This document shows, piece by piece, positions 7,251-16,068 of a stretch of DNA of 64,000 bases. Within the stretch, counting starts at the first letter, position 1, and each line of letters opens with the position of its first letter. The position numbers were made by a program, and so were the translations under genes. This stretch comes from Chitinophaga japonensis (GTDB lineage Bacteria > Bacteroidota > Bacteroidia > Chitinophagales > Chitinophagaceae), in the NCBI RefSeq assembly GCF_007830125.1, contig NZ_VLLG01000008.1:1-64000 (forward strand), given 5' to 3'. A model generated the notes under the pieces. It had not been told where the DNA came from and made no database searches. It saw nothing but the letters and a program-made list of their open reading frames with translations.

Positions 7251-8229
7251 CTTGTCCGAACGCTGTCCTGACCTCCTCCGCGGCTATCCCGTTTTCCTGC
7301 AGGTAACGGGCAAATGCACTGCTGAAACCGTGCGTGGTATATACCTGTTCCGCACCGGTGGCCTTAACAGCCTGCAATAACCCCGGCCAGTCCGCATGGT
7401 CCGAAAGGGCAAAGCCTGCGTCGGCGTTGCGGCGGCGCATGTGGCCGCGCACCTGCATCCACCCGCTGCATACGCCCAGCGCATAGGGCAGGAAGCGCCG
7501 CATCCAGGCCGTGCCGGCGGCCGAGGGCGGCGCTATGATCAGGCCGTCCTTCAGGTCTGCTTTCGGCGTGTCCGGCGTAATGTAGTGCACCGGCGGCAGG
7601 GGGTGGCCGTTGGCCAGCAGCACCTGGTGGGCGGCATTAATGGCCCCGTGCACATAAAAGCGCGGCACGGCATCCGCCAGGTTGTACAGCAGGCGCTGGG
7701 CCTTGCCCAGGCTGTAGGCCAGCAGTATGCTGTGCTTGCCGGCCCGCTGGTTCTCCTGTATCCATTCCCGTATGCTGCTGAAAATAATACCCTGGGGCTG
7801 CCAGTTGTAAATGGGCAGGCCAAAGGTGCATTCCGTTATAAATACCTGGCAGGGCAGGGGCTCAAACTGGCCGGAGAGGCCGTCGTTTTCCACCTTGTAG
7901 TCGCCGCTCACCACCCATATTTCGCTGCCTTGCTGCACGCGCACCTGCGCGCTGCCGACCATGTGCCCGGCCGGGTGCAGGGAAATGCGCACGCCATTGT
8001 AATACACCGCTTCGCCAAACGGGATGCCCTGTACGCTGATGTCTGCGCCTAAGCGCAACTGCAGCAAAGGCACGCTGTCCTGCTGGCAGAGATAATGCCG
8101 GTGGCCCCAGCGTGCATGGTCGGAGTGCGCATGGGTGACCACGGCGCGCTGCACCGGCTGCCAGGGATCAATGTAAAAATCCCCGGCCGCGCAGTAAATG
8201 CCTTTGTCGGTGAACTGGAGTACGGGCAT
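7234..8229 (-). CDS. Ligase-associated DNA damage response exonuclease (MBL fold)
   Basis: This 331-residue protein is a metallo-beta-lactamase-fold nuclease of the CPSF/SNM1-like group. Its metal motif is HAHSDH (His33, His35, Asp37, His38), followed by HPAGHMVGSAQV, VSGDYK and a late SDHADW. The family (bacterial Exo of the ligase/Lhr cluster) is described as a processing exonuclease. It is the upstream partner of the ATP-dependent ligase on the same strand, with 75 bases between them filled by a heptad repeat. The C-terminal acidic tail EEEEV is encoded by that repeat and is probably not part of the conserved fold. Confidence 0.9.
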   Translation of the reverse strand: MPVLQFTDKGIYCAAGDFYIDPWQPVQRAVVTHAHSDHARWGHRHYLCQQDSVPLLQLRLGADISVQGIPFGEAVYYNGVRISLHPAGHMVGSAQVRVQQGSEIWVVSGDYKVENDGLSGQFEPLPCQVFITECTFGLPIYNWQPQGIIFSSIREWIQENQRAGKHSILLAYSLGKAQRLLYNLADAVPRFYVHGAINAAHQVLLANGHPLPPVHYITPDTPKADLKDGLIIAPPSAAGTAWMRRFLPYALGVCSGWMQVRGHMRRRNADAGFALSDHADWPGLLQAVKATGAEQVYTTHGFSSAFARYLQENGIAAEEVRTAFGQEEEEV

Positions 8230-8262
8230 ATGGCTAAGCTACGAATAAGCTGCCCAAAAAAA

Positions 8263-8292
8263 ATGCCGGAAGATCAGGGCATCTTCCGGCAT
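8263..8292 (-). terminator. Rho-independent terminator of the binding-protein gene
   Basis: ATGCCGGAAGAT (8263-8274) and ATCTTCCGGCAT (8281-8292) form a perfect 12-bp stem with a 6-base loop. On the minus strand it is followed by eight T. It lies 24 bases beyond the stop at 8316 and separates the guaA unit from the exonuclease/ligase unit. Confidence 0.9.
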
Positions 8293-8315
8293 CATCAGCT
8301 ACACAGCTAACGAAA

Positions 8316-9677
8316 CTAACGGCTAAGCGCTGAAGTTACCGCGCTCATCTTTATGTCAGTAGTGTCGCTGCTGCCTTTCTGTATAATGTAGATATTCTTG
8401 TTCTCGAAATAGTCCGGCTGTTGTTCGCCATCGCCCAGGTATACCGGCTGGTAGTTGAAGTCGGTAAATACTTTCTTGGCGGTAGTATCGTTTACGGCCG
8501 TATTAAAATACACCCCGTTATCCTTCAGTTGCTTTACAAAGTAGTAGGTCAGCTCAAAACCTTTGAAGGCCATGTCGGAGGGGCGCATCTTGTATACCCG
8601 CTTGAAATAATCCGTGATATAGCGGCTGAACGCATTGGTTTTGTCATTGAAGTAAGGAGAGGAGTAGTACACCTGCACACCCTGCAGTTCCGGATCATCA
8701 AACTTCATCACGTCCCAGGTGGGCATGCCGAATACGTGCACGGGATAGTTGGCCGCCTGTACGCTCAGCTTCTGGAGAATGGCTTTGGCGCCGGCTTCGT
8801 CCAGGGCCGTTACAATGCATACATTGGGCCGGTCCGCCAGCAGGTGGGTAGACAGTTCCATGTCGCTGGTGGCGTTGCTCCATATCACTTCATGTATGAT
8901 CGATTTCTTCGGGCTTTGCATCTGCTCGTAAGACGCCTTGATATCGGCGGCTATACGGGCTTCTACCGGCGTATTGCGGCGCAGCAGCACAATGTTCTTG
9001 GTGGCGAAGGCTTCCTGTACATAACGTTGCAGGGCGTCGCAGTGTGTTTTCAGCGTGCTGTTGGTGATAAGCAGGAAAGGATTGTCGCTCACGCCGCCGC
9101 TGTTAGGATAGGTGGCGGATACCAGGTTCACCTCTTTTTCCCGGGCAAAGTTGCTCAGCTCCCGCAGCTCCGGGTTGCTCACGGCGCCTATGATCAGGTC
9201 CACGGCATCCAGGTTGCGGTTGCGGATCAGCGTGGGGATGCTGTTCAGGCGGGACTTGCTGTCGTACACGATCACGTTCAGGTTGTAGCCCTGCTGCCGC
9301 AGCGTGTCCAGCGCCAGTTGTGCGCCTTCGTAAAAATCCAGGCCGGGCAGCACATAGCGAGGCATGGTGCGGCCGGGAATTTCCAGTGAATTGGCGAATA
9401 CGGAGTCCAGGTATAAAGGGGAGAATAATGCCAGGTTGTAAGATTCCCTTTTAACTTCACGGCCAAAAGCAGGCACATTGAATGGTGCTGCCTTTACCTC
9501 TTCTTTTTTCTTTTCTTCTTCTTCCTTCTTCTTTTCTTCCTCCGTTTTAGGCTTGGTAACTACCGGTGGAGGCGTGCCCGGGCTGCTGGTGCCGGGCTTG
9601 AACAGCGAGCAGGCAGACAGGGTGACAGATAATACGACTACTGGTAACAGTTGCTTGTTGATAGTGGATCGGCTCAT
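8316..9677 (-). CDS. Lipoprotein with periplasmic-binding-protein type 1 fold
   Basis: The start at 9677 (MSRSTINKQLLPVVVLSVTLSAC) gives a lipoprotein signal with lipobox LSAC and a 453-residue product. The longer frame would overlap guaA without adding a domain. A Pro-rich stretch and a Lys/Glu-rich coiled or charged linker (about residues 45-70) lead to a type 1 periplasmic-binding domain: LALFSPLYLDSVF, PGLDFYEGAQLALDTLRQQG, VYDSKSR, DLIIGAVSNPELRELS. Relatives are annotated as ABC amino-acid binding proteins, but no transporter genes are nearby. Its ligand and partner are unknown. It follows guaA by 22 bases and is very probably in the same operon. Confidence 0.75.
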   Translation of the reverse strand: MSRSTINKQLLPVVVLSVTLSACSLFKPGTSSPGTPPPVVTKPKTEEEKKKEEEEKKKEEVKAAPFNVPAFGREVKRESYNLALFSPLYLDSVFANSLEIPGRTMPRYVLPGLDFYEGAQLALDTLRQQGYNLNVIVYDSKSRLNSIPTLIRNRNLDAVDLIIGAVSNPELRELSNFAREKEVNLVSATYPNSGGVSDNPFLLITNSTLKTHCDALQRYVQEAFATKNIVLLRRNTPVEARIAADIKASYEQMQSPKKSIIHEVIWSNATSDMELSTHLLADRPNVCIVTALDEAGAKAILQKLSVQAANYPVHVFGMPTWDVMKFDDPELQGVQVYYSSPYFNDKTNAFSRYITDYFKRVYKMRPSDMAFKGFELTYYFVKQLKDNGVYFNTAVNDTTAKKVFTDFNYQPVYLGDGEQQPDYFENKNIYIIQKGSSDTTDIKMSAVTSALSR

Positions 9678-9699
9678 AGCGTTCTTTGGATTACAAAAA

Positions 9700-11238
9700 T
9701 CATTCCCATTCAATCGTGGCGGGCGGTTTGGAACTGATATCGTACACAACGCGGTTGATACCTTTCACCCTGTTAATGATCTCGTTGGACATTTTTGCCA
9801 GGAATTCGTAAGGCAGGTGCGCCCAGTCGGCGGTCATGCCGTCTGTAGAAGTTACGGCGCGCAGGGCCACCGTAAATTCGTAGGTCCTTTCATCACCCAT
9901 CACGCCTACGCTCTGCACCGGCAGCAGGATGGTGCCTGCCTGCCATACCTTGTCATACAGGCCGGCTTCGCGCAGTCCTTCTATGTAGATGGCGTCTGCT
10001 TCCTGCAGCATGGTCACTTTTTCGGGCGTAATGTCGCCCAGTATACGGATGGCCAACCCGGGGCCCGGGAAAGGATGCCGGCCCAGGAACAGCTCACTGA
10101 TGCCTATTTCGCGGCCCACGCGGCGCACTTCGTCCTTAAAAAGGAAGCGCAGGGGCTCCACGAGCGACATGTTCATTTTTTCCGGCAGGCCGCCCACGTT
10201 GTGGTGCGATTTAATGGTAACGGAAGGGCCGTTGACGGATACAGATTCTATCACATCCGGGTAAATGGTGCCCTGGCCCAGGAAAGCAATGTCGGTCAGT
10301 TGCTCGGCTTCGTGCTGGAACACTTCAATGAACAGGCGACCGATGATCTTGCGCTTCTTTTCCGGGTCGCTGACGCCCTGCAGCTCGTTGTAGAACAATT
10401 GCCGGGCATTTACGCCTTTTACGTTCAGGCCCATATGCTTGTAGGAGTCCAGCACTGTCTCGAATTCATCCTTGCGCAGCAGGCCGTTGTCTACAAACAC
10501 GCAGTAGAGGTTTTGCCCGATGGCCTTGTGGATGAGCTCTGCTGCTACAGTAGAGTCCACGCCGCCGCTCAGCGCCATCACCACTCTTTTATTGCCTACC
10601 TGCTCTTTGATGCGGGCTACCGTTTCCTGCACAAAGGCGGCCGGGGTCCAGTCCTGCTGGCAGCCGCAGATGTGCACCAGGAAATTGCGCAATATCAGCT
10701 TGCCTTCCAGGGAGTGGGTCACTTCCGGGTGGAACTGCAGGCCCAACAGGGGGCGGGCCGTCCTGGAATGGCTTTTGAAGGCCGCCACGGGGATGTTTTC
10801 CGTGCGGGCAATGATCTCGAAGCCTTCCGGCATCCGGACGATGGTGTCGGAATGGCTCATCCATACCTGGCTTTTGCCGGAGATATCGTACAGTAAGGTT
10901 TCTTCTTTGTTCTCATGCTCCATGAAGGCGCGCCCGTATTCCCGGATATTGCTTTTGGCCACTTCGCCCCCGAAGTTTTTGGCCATCAGTTGCGCCCCGT
11001 AGCAGATGCCCAGCACCGGCACCTTCTCCGCCATAGCGGCAATGTCTACGCTGGGTGCGCCGGCATCGTTCACGGAGAAGGGGCTGCCGGACAGAATAAT
11101 ACCTTTAATGGAAGGTTCCCAGGCAATGGGCTGTAAGCAAGGCTTTATCTCACAGTAAACATTCAGCTCCCGTATGCTGCGTGCAATTAATTGTGTATAT
11201 TGGGAGCCGAAATCAAGAATAAGGATCTTTTCAGTCAT
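9700..11238 (-). CDS. guaA: GMP synthase (glutamine-hydrolysing)
   Basis: The 512-residue product converts XMP, ATP and glutamine to GMP, the last step of de novo guanylate synthesis. The start MTEKILILDFGSQYTQ at 11238 is the family's typical N-terminus. The glutamine amidotransferase domain (1-~190) has GICYGAQLMAK with nucleophile Cys79 and the QFHPEVTHS His/Glu pair. The ATP pyrophosphatase domain shows the PP-loop ALSGGVDSTVAAELI. The dimerisation domain ends with the family C-terminus SSKPPATIEWE. It is transcribed divergently from the DUF2807 gene, and a consensus -7 box lies only 8 bases upstream of the ATG, suggesting an extremely short leader. Confidence 0.97.
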   Translation of the reverse strand: MTEKILILDFGSQYTQLIARSIRELNVYCEIKPCLQPIAWEPSIKGIILSGSPFSVNDAGAPSVDIAAMAEKVPVLGICYGAQLMAKNFGGEVAKSNIREYGRAFMEHENKEETLLYDISGKSQVWMSHSDTIVRMPEGFEIIARTENIPVAAFKSHSRTARPLLGLQFHPEVTHSLEGKLILRNFLVHICGCQQDWTPAAFVQETVARIKEQVGNKRVVMALSGGVDSTVAAELIHKAIGQNLYCVFVDNGLLRKDEFETVLDSYKHMGLNVKGVNARQLFYNELQGVSDPEKKRKIIGRLFIEVFQHEAEQLTDIAFLGQGTIYPDVIESVSVNGPSVTIKSHHNVGGLPEKMNMSLVEPLRFLFKDEVRRVGREIGISELFLGRHPFPGPGLAIRILGDITPEKVTMLQEADAIYIEGLREAGLYDKVWQAGTILLPVQSVGVMGDERTYEFTVALRAVTSTDGMTADWAHLPYEFLAKMSNEIINRVKGINRVVYDISSKPPATIEWE

Positions 11239-11245
11239 GGTGGTG

Positions 11246-11253
11246 CAAAGATA
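11246..11253 (-). promoter_or_regulatory. Promoter -7 box of guaA
   Basis: On the minus strand this reads TATCTTTG, an exact TAnnTTTG match, with TTTG-like sequence farther upstream. It lies 8 bases before the guaA ATG, which would make the message nearly leaderless. The adjoining bases 11253-11273 are heptad-like (AAAGTCC, AAATCCC, AAAATCA). Confidence 0.45.
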
Positions 11254-11281
11254 AAGTCCAAATCCCAAAATCATTACCTTC

Positions 11282-12025
11282 ATGCAAACATTCCTCTATA
11301 TGCAACCAACTTACCAACTTTTAGTACTGTTAGTTTTCTCTCTTTTTACCGCCAGTTGTGATGTTACCGGGCAAAATCATGTGCGTGGCAGCGGCAACGT
11401 ACAAAAGGAAGAGCGCTCCGTAGGAGCGTTCACAAAGCTGTCCGTCCGGGGCAGCATGGACGTGTTCCTGACCCAGGGGCCGGCCAAAGCGGCGGTGATT
11501 GAAGCGGATGACAATATCCTGCCCCTGATCGAGCTGGAAAAAGAAGGCGATGAGCTGGTGGTGCGACTGAGAAGGCATACCTCCATCAACACCCGCAAGG
11601 CCATGAAAGTATACCTGACCACCCCGGAAATAGAAGGCCTGTACCTGGCCGGCTCCGGTAATATAAAGCTGGAAAACAAGTTCAGCAATAACAGGGAAAT
11701 GAAGCTGAAAGTGAGCGGCAGCGGGAACATTGACGGGGAGCTGAATGCACCGCAGGTAGATGCGGATATCAGCGGCTCCGGCGATATCACCCTGCGGGGC
11801 GAGACCAAAGAGCTGGACATCGACATTGCCGGCAGCGGCGATTTTAAAGGATCGGACCTCCTGTCCGAAAATGCCGATATCAAGATCGCCGGCAGCGGGG
11901 ATGCCCTGGTGCATGCCAGCATGACCCTGGATGCGAGGATTGCCGGTTCCGGTGATGTGCGTTATAAAGGCACGCCGCAGGTGTCTTCCAAAGTGGCCGG
12001 TTCCGGCTCCGTAAAAAAGGATTGA
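11282..12025 (+). CDS. DUF2807 (GIN domain) lipoprotein, putative adhesin head
   Basis: The 247-residue protein is a predicted lipoprotein (LLVLLVFSLFTASC lipobox; an alternative start at 11300 gives a more typical 20-residue signal). It carries the DUF2807 fold: SVGAFTKLSVRGSMDVFLTQ near the start, then repeated Ser-Gly-Ser-Gly turns (AGSGNIKL, SGSGNIDG, SGSGDITL, AGSGDFKG, AGSGDALV, AGSGDVRY) at ~20-residue spacing, as expected for a right-handed beta-helix. The family is common in Bacteroidota envelopes; an adhesin role is proposed from fold only. It is divergent from guaA with 43 bases between starts. Confidence 0.88.
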   Translation: MQTFLYMQPTYQLLVLLVFSLFTASCDVTGQNHVRGSGNVQKEERSVGAFTKLSVRGSMDVFLTQGPAKAAVIEADDNILPLIELEKEGDELVVRLRRHTSINTRKAMKVYLTTPEIEGLYLAGSGNIKLENKFSNNREMKLKVSGSGNIDGELNAPQVDADISGSGDITLRGETKELDIDIAGSGDFKGSDLLSENADIKIAGSGDALVHASMTLDARIAGSGDVRYKGTPQVSSKVAGSGSVKKD

Positions 12026-12106
12026 ACTCTAACGTTTTTTTAACATTTCAGTTATCATATTTTTCTGCATCTTAGCGCTTAATTATTACAACTTATTAAG
12101 TCCTTT

Positions 12107-12154
12107 AGCCTGGGTACTGCTGTAACGTTTATCGTGTTACTCCAGTACCTGGCT
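12107..12154 (+). other. Hairpin in the leader region before darA
   Basis: The 254-base gap 12026-12279 contains no gene. It holds a three-part hairpin: AGCC/GGCT at the base, GGTACTG/CAGTACC in the middle, and GTAAC/GTTAC toward the loop. No T-run follows, so it is not a typical terminator. It may be a regulatory leader structure or an incidental end of the DUF2807 transcript. Confidence 0.4.
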
Positions 12155-12279
12155 AAGGCACAAATCAGCCGCATAACCTCCCATAGCTTCACCCAATAAC
12201 ATATAGTAAAAATTTATCTCCTACTGTGAAGGTTTATTTGTATGTTTACAGTTTATATTGTTGAACGCCTGTTCCTTAT

Positions 12280-13209
12280 ATGACTAAACAGCAAAAGATC
12301 CTGGTTATCTATTATACCCAGACCGGGCAGTTAAAACGGATCATAGACAAGGTGGTAGCGCCTTTGCAGGAGTACGCCGCTATTGATTATGAAGAAATTG
12401 TACCGGTACAGCCGTTTCCTTTTCCCTGGAACAAGCAGCAGTTTTACGATACGATGCCGGAAACGGTGCTGGGCCGCCCCAGGGGGGTACAGCCCCTGAA
12501 AACGGACCCCGATGCGCATTATGACCTGGTGATACTGGCCTACCAGCCCTGGTTTCTGTCGCCTTCGCAGCCAACGGCCGCTTTCCTGCAGAGTCCCGAT
12601 GCCGCCCGCCTGCTCAGGAGCAAAAAGGTGCTAACGCTGATCGGTGCGCGCAATATGTGGCTGAATGCACAGGAAACTGTAAAACAGCATTTATATAACG
12701 CTGGTGCAGACCTGGTGGGCAATATCGCCCTAGTGGATACTTCGCCCAACCTGGTATCGGTAATGACGGTGCTGCGCTGGCAGTTCAAAGGGAAGAAAGA
12801 AGCTACCCGTTTTTTGCCGCCGGCCGGCGTGCAGGAAAAGGAGATTGAGGCCGCCGGCCGCTTTGCCGCCCCCATAGCGCAGGCATTGCAGCAGGGCCGG
12901 TGGGAGCAACTGCACCCGCAATTGCTGGAGCTGGAAGCCGTTACGCTTAAGCCCAACCTGGTAGTGCTGGAGGACAGGGGCATACGGGCATTCCGTTACT
13001 GGTCAAAATTCATCAGCGCCAAAGGCGGCCCCGGCGCAGCCGCCCGCCAGGCGCGCGTAAGCATGTATCGCGCGCTATTGCTGGCCGGCATTTTTGTGCT
13101 GACACCTGTTACCAAAATATCTTCCCTGATCACCTTAAGATTGCAGCGGGATAAATTGCTGGAAGAAGTGGCGTACTATAAGGGAATACGCCTGCGTTCC
13201 GGAAAATAA
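12280..13209 (+). CDS. darA: DarA-like flavodoxin-fold protein of dialkylresorcinol/flexirubin biosynthesis
   Basis: The 309-residue protein begins MTKQQKILVIYYTQTGQLKR, whose TQTGQ loop is the phosphate-binding loop of flavodoxin-like folds; LVILAYQPWFLSPSQP and LTLIGARNMW follow. Bacteroidota homologues next to a KAS III-like gene are annotated as dialkylresorcinol condensing enzyme DarA. Given the fold, an FMN/NAD(P)H redox or aromatisation step is also possible. A hydrophobic stretch near the C-terminus (YRALLLAGIFVLTPVTKI) may associate with the membrane. The neighbour darB (153 bases downstream) makes the resorcinol headgroup of flexirubin. No enzyme step should be taken as proven. Confidence 0.75.
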   Translation: MTKQQKILVIYYTQTGQLKRIIDKVVAPLQEYAAIDYEEIVPVQPFPFPWNKQQFYDTMPETVLGRPRGVQPLKTDPDAHYDLVILAYQPWFLSPSQPTAAFLQSPDAARLLRSKKVLTLIGARNMWLNAQETVKQHLYNAGADLVGNIALVDTSPNLVSVMTVLRWQFKGKKEATRFLPPAGVQEKEIEAAGRFAAPIAQALQQGRWEQLHPQLLELEAVTLKPNLVVLEDRGIRAFRYWSKFISAKGGPGAAARQARVSMYRALLLAGIFVLTPVTKISSLITLRLQRDKLLEEVAYYKGIRLRSGK

Positions 13210-13233
13210 CTGTTTAACCAGGCCGCAATCATG

Positions 13234-13241
13234 TAGTTTTG
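13234..13241 (+). promoter_or_regulatory. Promoter -7 box upstream of darB
   Basis: TAGTTTTG matches TAnnTTTG exactly, with TTTAAC about 18 bases upstream as a -33 candidate. It lies ~120 bases before darB, just after the darA stop, so darB can probably be expressed independently with a ~110-base leader. Confidence 0.45.
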
Positions 13242-13361
13242 TACCGTCAGCCATGAGGGGGATTCAATTATAATTATATATTTACGCGCTGATCCGGCAT
13301 GGTTATGGGATAAACCTATGTCGCTCCTGTGTAGTGTATTATTAAAGAGTATTAATTTCAG

Positions 13362-14498
13362 ATGAAGGACGTTTTTATTACAAGGCTATCCAAATTTTTA
13401 CCCAACGAGCCTGTGGGAAATGATGAAATGGAAAGTATTCTTGGCATGGTGGATGGCAAGCCATCCCGCGCCCGGTCCATGATCCTGGGTAATAACAAGA
13501 TCCAGACCCGCTACTATGCCCTGGATAAAGATGGCAACAGCACCCATACCAATGCACAGATGACCGCTGCCGCCGTACAGGCCCTGTTTGACGACGCCTT
13601 CCCCATCAACCGGATGCAATTGCTGGCATGCGGCACCACTTCCCCGGACCAGTTGCTGCCCAACCATGCCGCCATGGTGCACGGCCTGCTCAAATGCCAG
13701 CCGGTAGAGCTGATAGCCGCCACCGGCGCCTGTGCAGCCGGTATGCAGGCATTTAAATATGCTTATATGTCCGTTAAGTGCGGCAACACCGCCAACGGCG
13801 TAAGCACCGGTTCTGAAAAATTCTCCGCCTGGATGCTGGCCAAGAAATTTGAGCCGGAGGCGGAAAACCTCAAGGCATTGAGCGAGAATCCCATCATTGC
13901 ATTTGAAAAGGACTTCCTCCGCTGGATGCTGTCCGACGGCGCCAGCGCCGCCCTGTTCCAGGACAAGCCCAACGAGAACGGGCTTTCCCTGCGGGTGGAC
14001 TGGGTGGAGATCGCCTCCTATGCCCATGAGCTGGAAACCTGCATGTACGCAGGCGCGGTGAAGGACGGCAATGGCGGCACCACCGGCTGGATAGATATGA
14101 CGCCGGAAGAGTGGGCGCAACACAGCGTTTTCTCCTTCAAGCAGGACACGCGCCTGCTGGGTAAGAACATTGTGCCCTCCGGCGCTAAAATGTGGAAAGA
14201 GCTGGTAGAGCGTTACAATATCGATATAGACAAACTGGATTATTTCCTGCCGCACCTTTCTTCAGAATTCTTCCGCTTTAAGATAGACGAAGAGATCACC
14301 CGGCTGGGCGTGCCCATTCCCCAGGAAAAATGGTTCACCAACCTGACCCGTGTGGGCAATGTAGGTACGGCCTCCCCCTATTTTATGCTGGAAGAGCTGA
14401 TGAATACCGGCCAGTTGAAAAAGGGGCAGACCATCGTGATGATGGTGCCTGAAAGCGCGCGTTTCTCTTATGCATATGCGCACCTGACCGTAGTGTGA
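13362..14498 (+). CDS. darB: DarB-like ketosynthase (KAS III type)
   Basis: This 378-residue thiolase-fold enzyme has the KAS III triad: Cys124 in ATGACAAGM, His298 in FLPHLSSEFF and Asn333 in TRVGNVGTAS. The start MKDVFITRLSKFLPNEPVGN is typical of the family. DarB enzymes condense two beta-keto/acyl thioesters into cyclohexanedione/dialkylresorcinol, which in flexirubin pigments is esterified to an aryl polyene acid. Its position between darA and ACP/ketosynthase genes supports a flexirubin-type pathway. Cytoplasmic. Confidence 0.9.
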   Translation: MKDVFITRLSKFLPNEPVGNDEMESILGMVDGKPSRARSMILGNNKIQTRYYALDKDGNSTHTNAQMTAAAVQALFDDAFPINRMQLLACGTTSPDQLLPNHAAMVHGLLKCQPVELIAATGACAAGMQAFKYAYMSVKCGNTANGVSTGSEKFSAWMLAKKFEPEAENLKALSENPIIAFEKDFLRWMLSDGASAALFQDKPNENGLSLRVDWVEIASYAHELETCMYAGAVKDGNGGTTGWIDMTPEEWAQHSVFSFKQDTRLLGKNIVPSGAKMWKELVERYNIDIDKLDYFLPHLSSEFFRFKIDEEITRLGVPIPQEKWFTNLTRVGNVGTASPYFMLEELMNTGQLKKGQTIVMMVPESARFSYAYAHLTVV

Positions 14499-14523
14499 TG
14501 CCCCGTCTTAAATTTTGTATAAA

Positions 14524-14922
14524 ATGAAGAAAGACGAAGTTCCGCAAGACGGCGATAACCTTCACGAAGGCTCCTTCCGGCAGCTCTTCTATGCTGTAGA
14601 CGACAAGGGTTCCTACACCCCGGTATCCAGCGTGGGCTGGGAGCCGGAGAACGTAGCCATGGCGCAGGCCTGGGAGGAGGTGCATGACCGGGTGGAAAGA
14701 GCCCGGCAGCGGGTGCTGGCCGGCCAGCTAAGCCCGGTGGGCTACTACATGGAAAAGCACCTGATGGACCTGGCGCTGTTGGCCAGCTATGTAGGCAGGT
14801 TCCAGTGGCAGGTAAAACGGCACATGCGTCCCCGGGTCTTCAATAAACTCAGTGACAAAATGCTGCAGCGTTATGCAGCCGCCTTTCGGATCACCGTGCA
14901 GGAGTTGAAAAAAGTAATATGA
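14524..14922 (+). CDS. Conserved hypothetical protein with helical C-terminal motif
   Basis: The ATG at 14524 gives 132 residues (a TTG at 14515 would add three). The N-terminal part is acidic and unremarkable. The C-terminal ~50 residues (LLASYVGRFQWQVKRHMRPR, then KLSDKMLQRYAAAFRITVQE) form a helix-turn-helix-like pattern that I associate with many small Chitinophagaceae proteins of unknown function. The gene lies 25 bases after darB and in front of a heptad-repeat spacer, inside the pigment block. It could be regulatory; nothing shows a direct role in pigment synthesis. Confidence 0.7.
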   Translation: MKKDEVPQDGDNLHEGSFRQLFYAVDDKGSYTPVSSVGWEPENVAMAQAWEEVHDRVERARQRVLAGQLSPVGYYMEKHLMDLALLASYVGRFQWQVKRHMRPRVFNKLSDKMLQRYAAAFRITVQELKKVI

Positions 14923-15064
14923 AATTCCAAATCCCAAATACCAAATCCCGAAAATGGAGGCAGGCCACCAACAATAATACTAAACTGTTAATAGTAGCTG
15001 GACATTGCCACCAGCTTGGAATTTGGAATTTGGGATTTGGATTTTGTTCAGGATTTGGAATTTT
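14922..15064. repeat. Heptad-word inverted element, AAATCCC class
   Basis: The left arm starts on the last base of the preceding stop codon: AAATTCC, AAATCCC, AAATACC, AAATCCC (14922-14949). The right arm has the inverse: GGAATTT, GGAATTT, GGGATTT, GGATTTT (15018-15045), then GGATTTG and GAATTTT after a 5-base slip. The centre is ~68 bases with its own small stem. The element ends about 6 bases before the next ATG (15070), so it fills the whole spacer. Confidence 0.75.
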
Positions 15065-15069
15065 AAACT

Positions 15070-16068
15070 ATGATACAGTTCGATCACGTGCAAACGGCCC
15101 ATTGTGAGAGTGGGGTAATATCCAATATGTTCCGGCATTATGGCCTGTCCATCAGCGAGCCGATGGCCTTTGGCATTGGCGCCGGCATATTCTTTGGCCA
15201 CCTGCCGTTTGTAAAGGTGAACGGGGTGCCGGGCACCACTTACCGCATCTGGCCCGGCGCTATTTTCCAGCGGGTATGCAGCCGGCTGGGGGTGAAAATG
15301 CAGTCGCAGAAATTTTCCGCCCCCGCCAAAGCCATGGAGGCGCTGGATACCGTGCTGGCAAAGGGCATTCCCGTGGGTGTATTGTCCAGCGTGTACTACC
15401 TGCCTTACTTTCCGCCGGCCTACCGTTTTCATTTCAATGCGCACAACCTGGTGATCTATGGTAAGAACGGCGCCAATTACCAGGTAAGCGATCCTATTAT
15501 GGACACCGTTACCGAAATTGATCCGCAAAGCCTGGCGGAAGCGCGCTTTGCCAAAGGCTTCCCGGAGCCTAGGGGTAAGATGTATTACCCGGTGAAGGTG
15601 CCAAAGGACGTATCACTGGAAAAACCGGTACGGCAGGGTATCGCACAGGCCTGCCATTATATGCTGAAGGTGCCTGTGCCTATGTTTGGCGTAAAGGGCA
15701 TCCGCTTCCTGGCCAAACGCATGCGGCATTACCCGGAAAAGGTAGGCGACCGCAGATCGGTGCTGTACCTGGGCAACGTGATCCGTATGCAGGAGGAGAT
15801 CGGCACCGGCGGAGCGGGTTTCCGCTTCATGTACGCCGCCTTCCTGCAGGAGGCCGCCATGCTGCTGAGCAAGCCGGAGCTGGGCGTGCTGTCAAAAGAG
15901 CTGACCGGCATCGGGGACCTCTGGCGGAACTTTGCCTTCCAGGCCGGCCGCGTGTGTAAAAGCCGCGCCGCCGACGATGTATCCTACCGGGAGTTGAGTG
16001 AAATGCTGCTGCAATGCGCGGCAGCGGAAGAAGGATTTTTTAAACGGCTGGCAAACGTCAAATTGTAA
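15070..16068 (+). CDS. BtrH N-terminal domain protein (DUF4872), cysteine acyltransferase/peptidase-like
   Basis: The 332-residue protein matches the BtrH-N/DUF4872 architecture. The N-terminal papain-like domain has Cys12 in HCESG, His125 in FNAHNLVIYG and Asp141 in VSDPIMD, a plausible Cys-His-Asp triad; a helical C-terminal domain follows. BtrH of butirosin synthesis transfers an acyl group from an acyl carrier protein. By analogy this enzyme could move an acyl chain from the ACP at 18.2 kb, for example in ester formation during flexirubin assembly; that is inference. Its stop overlaps the start of the ABC ATPase gene by one base (TAATG), implying translational coupling with the exporter. 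Confidence 0.82.
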   Translation: MIQFDHVQTAHCESGVISNMFRHYGLSISEPMAFGIGAGIFFGHLPFVKVNGVPGTTYRIWPGAIFQRVCSRLGVKMQSQKFSAPAKAMEALDTVLAKGIPVGVLSSVYYLPYFPPAYRFHFNAHNLVIYGKNGANYQVSDPIMDTVTEIDPQSLAEARFAKGFPEPRGKMYYPVKVPKDVSLEKPVRQGIAQACHYMLKVPVPMFGVKGIRFLAKRMRHYPEKVGDRRSVLYLGNVIRMQEEIGTGGAGFRFMYAAFLQEAAMLLSKPELGVLSKELTGIGDLWRNFAFQAGRVCKSRAADDVSYRELSEMLLQCAAAEEGFFKRLANVKL

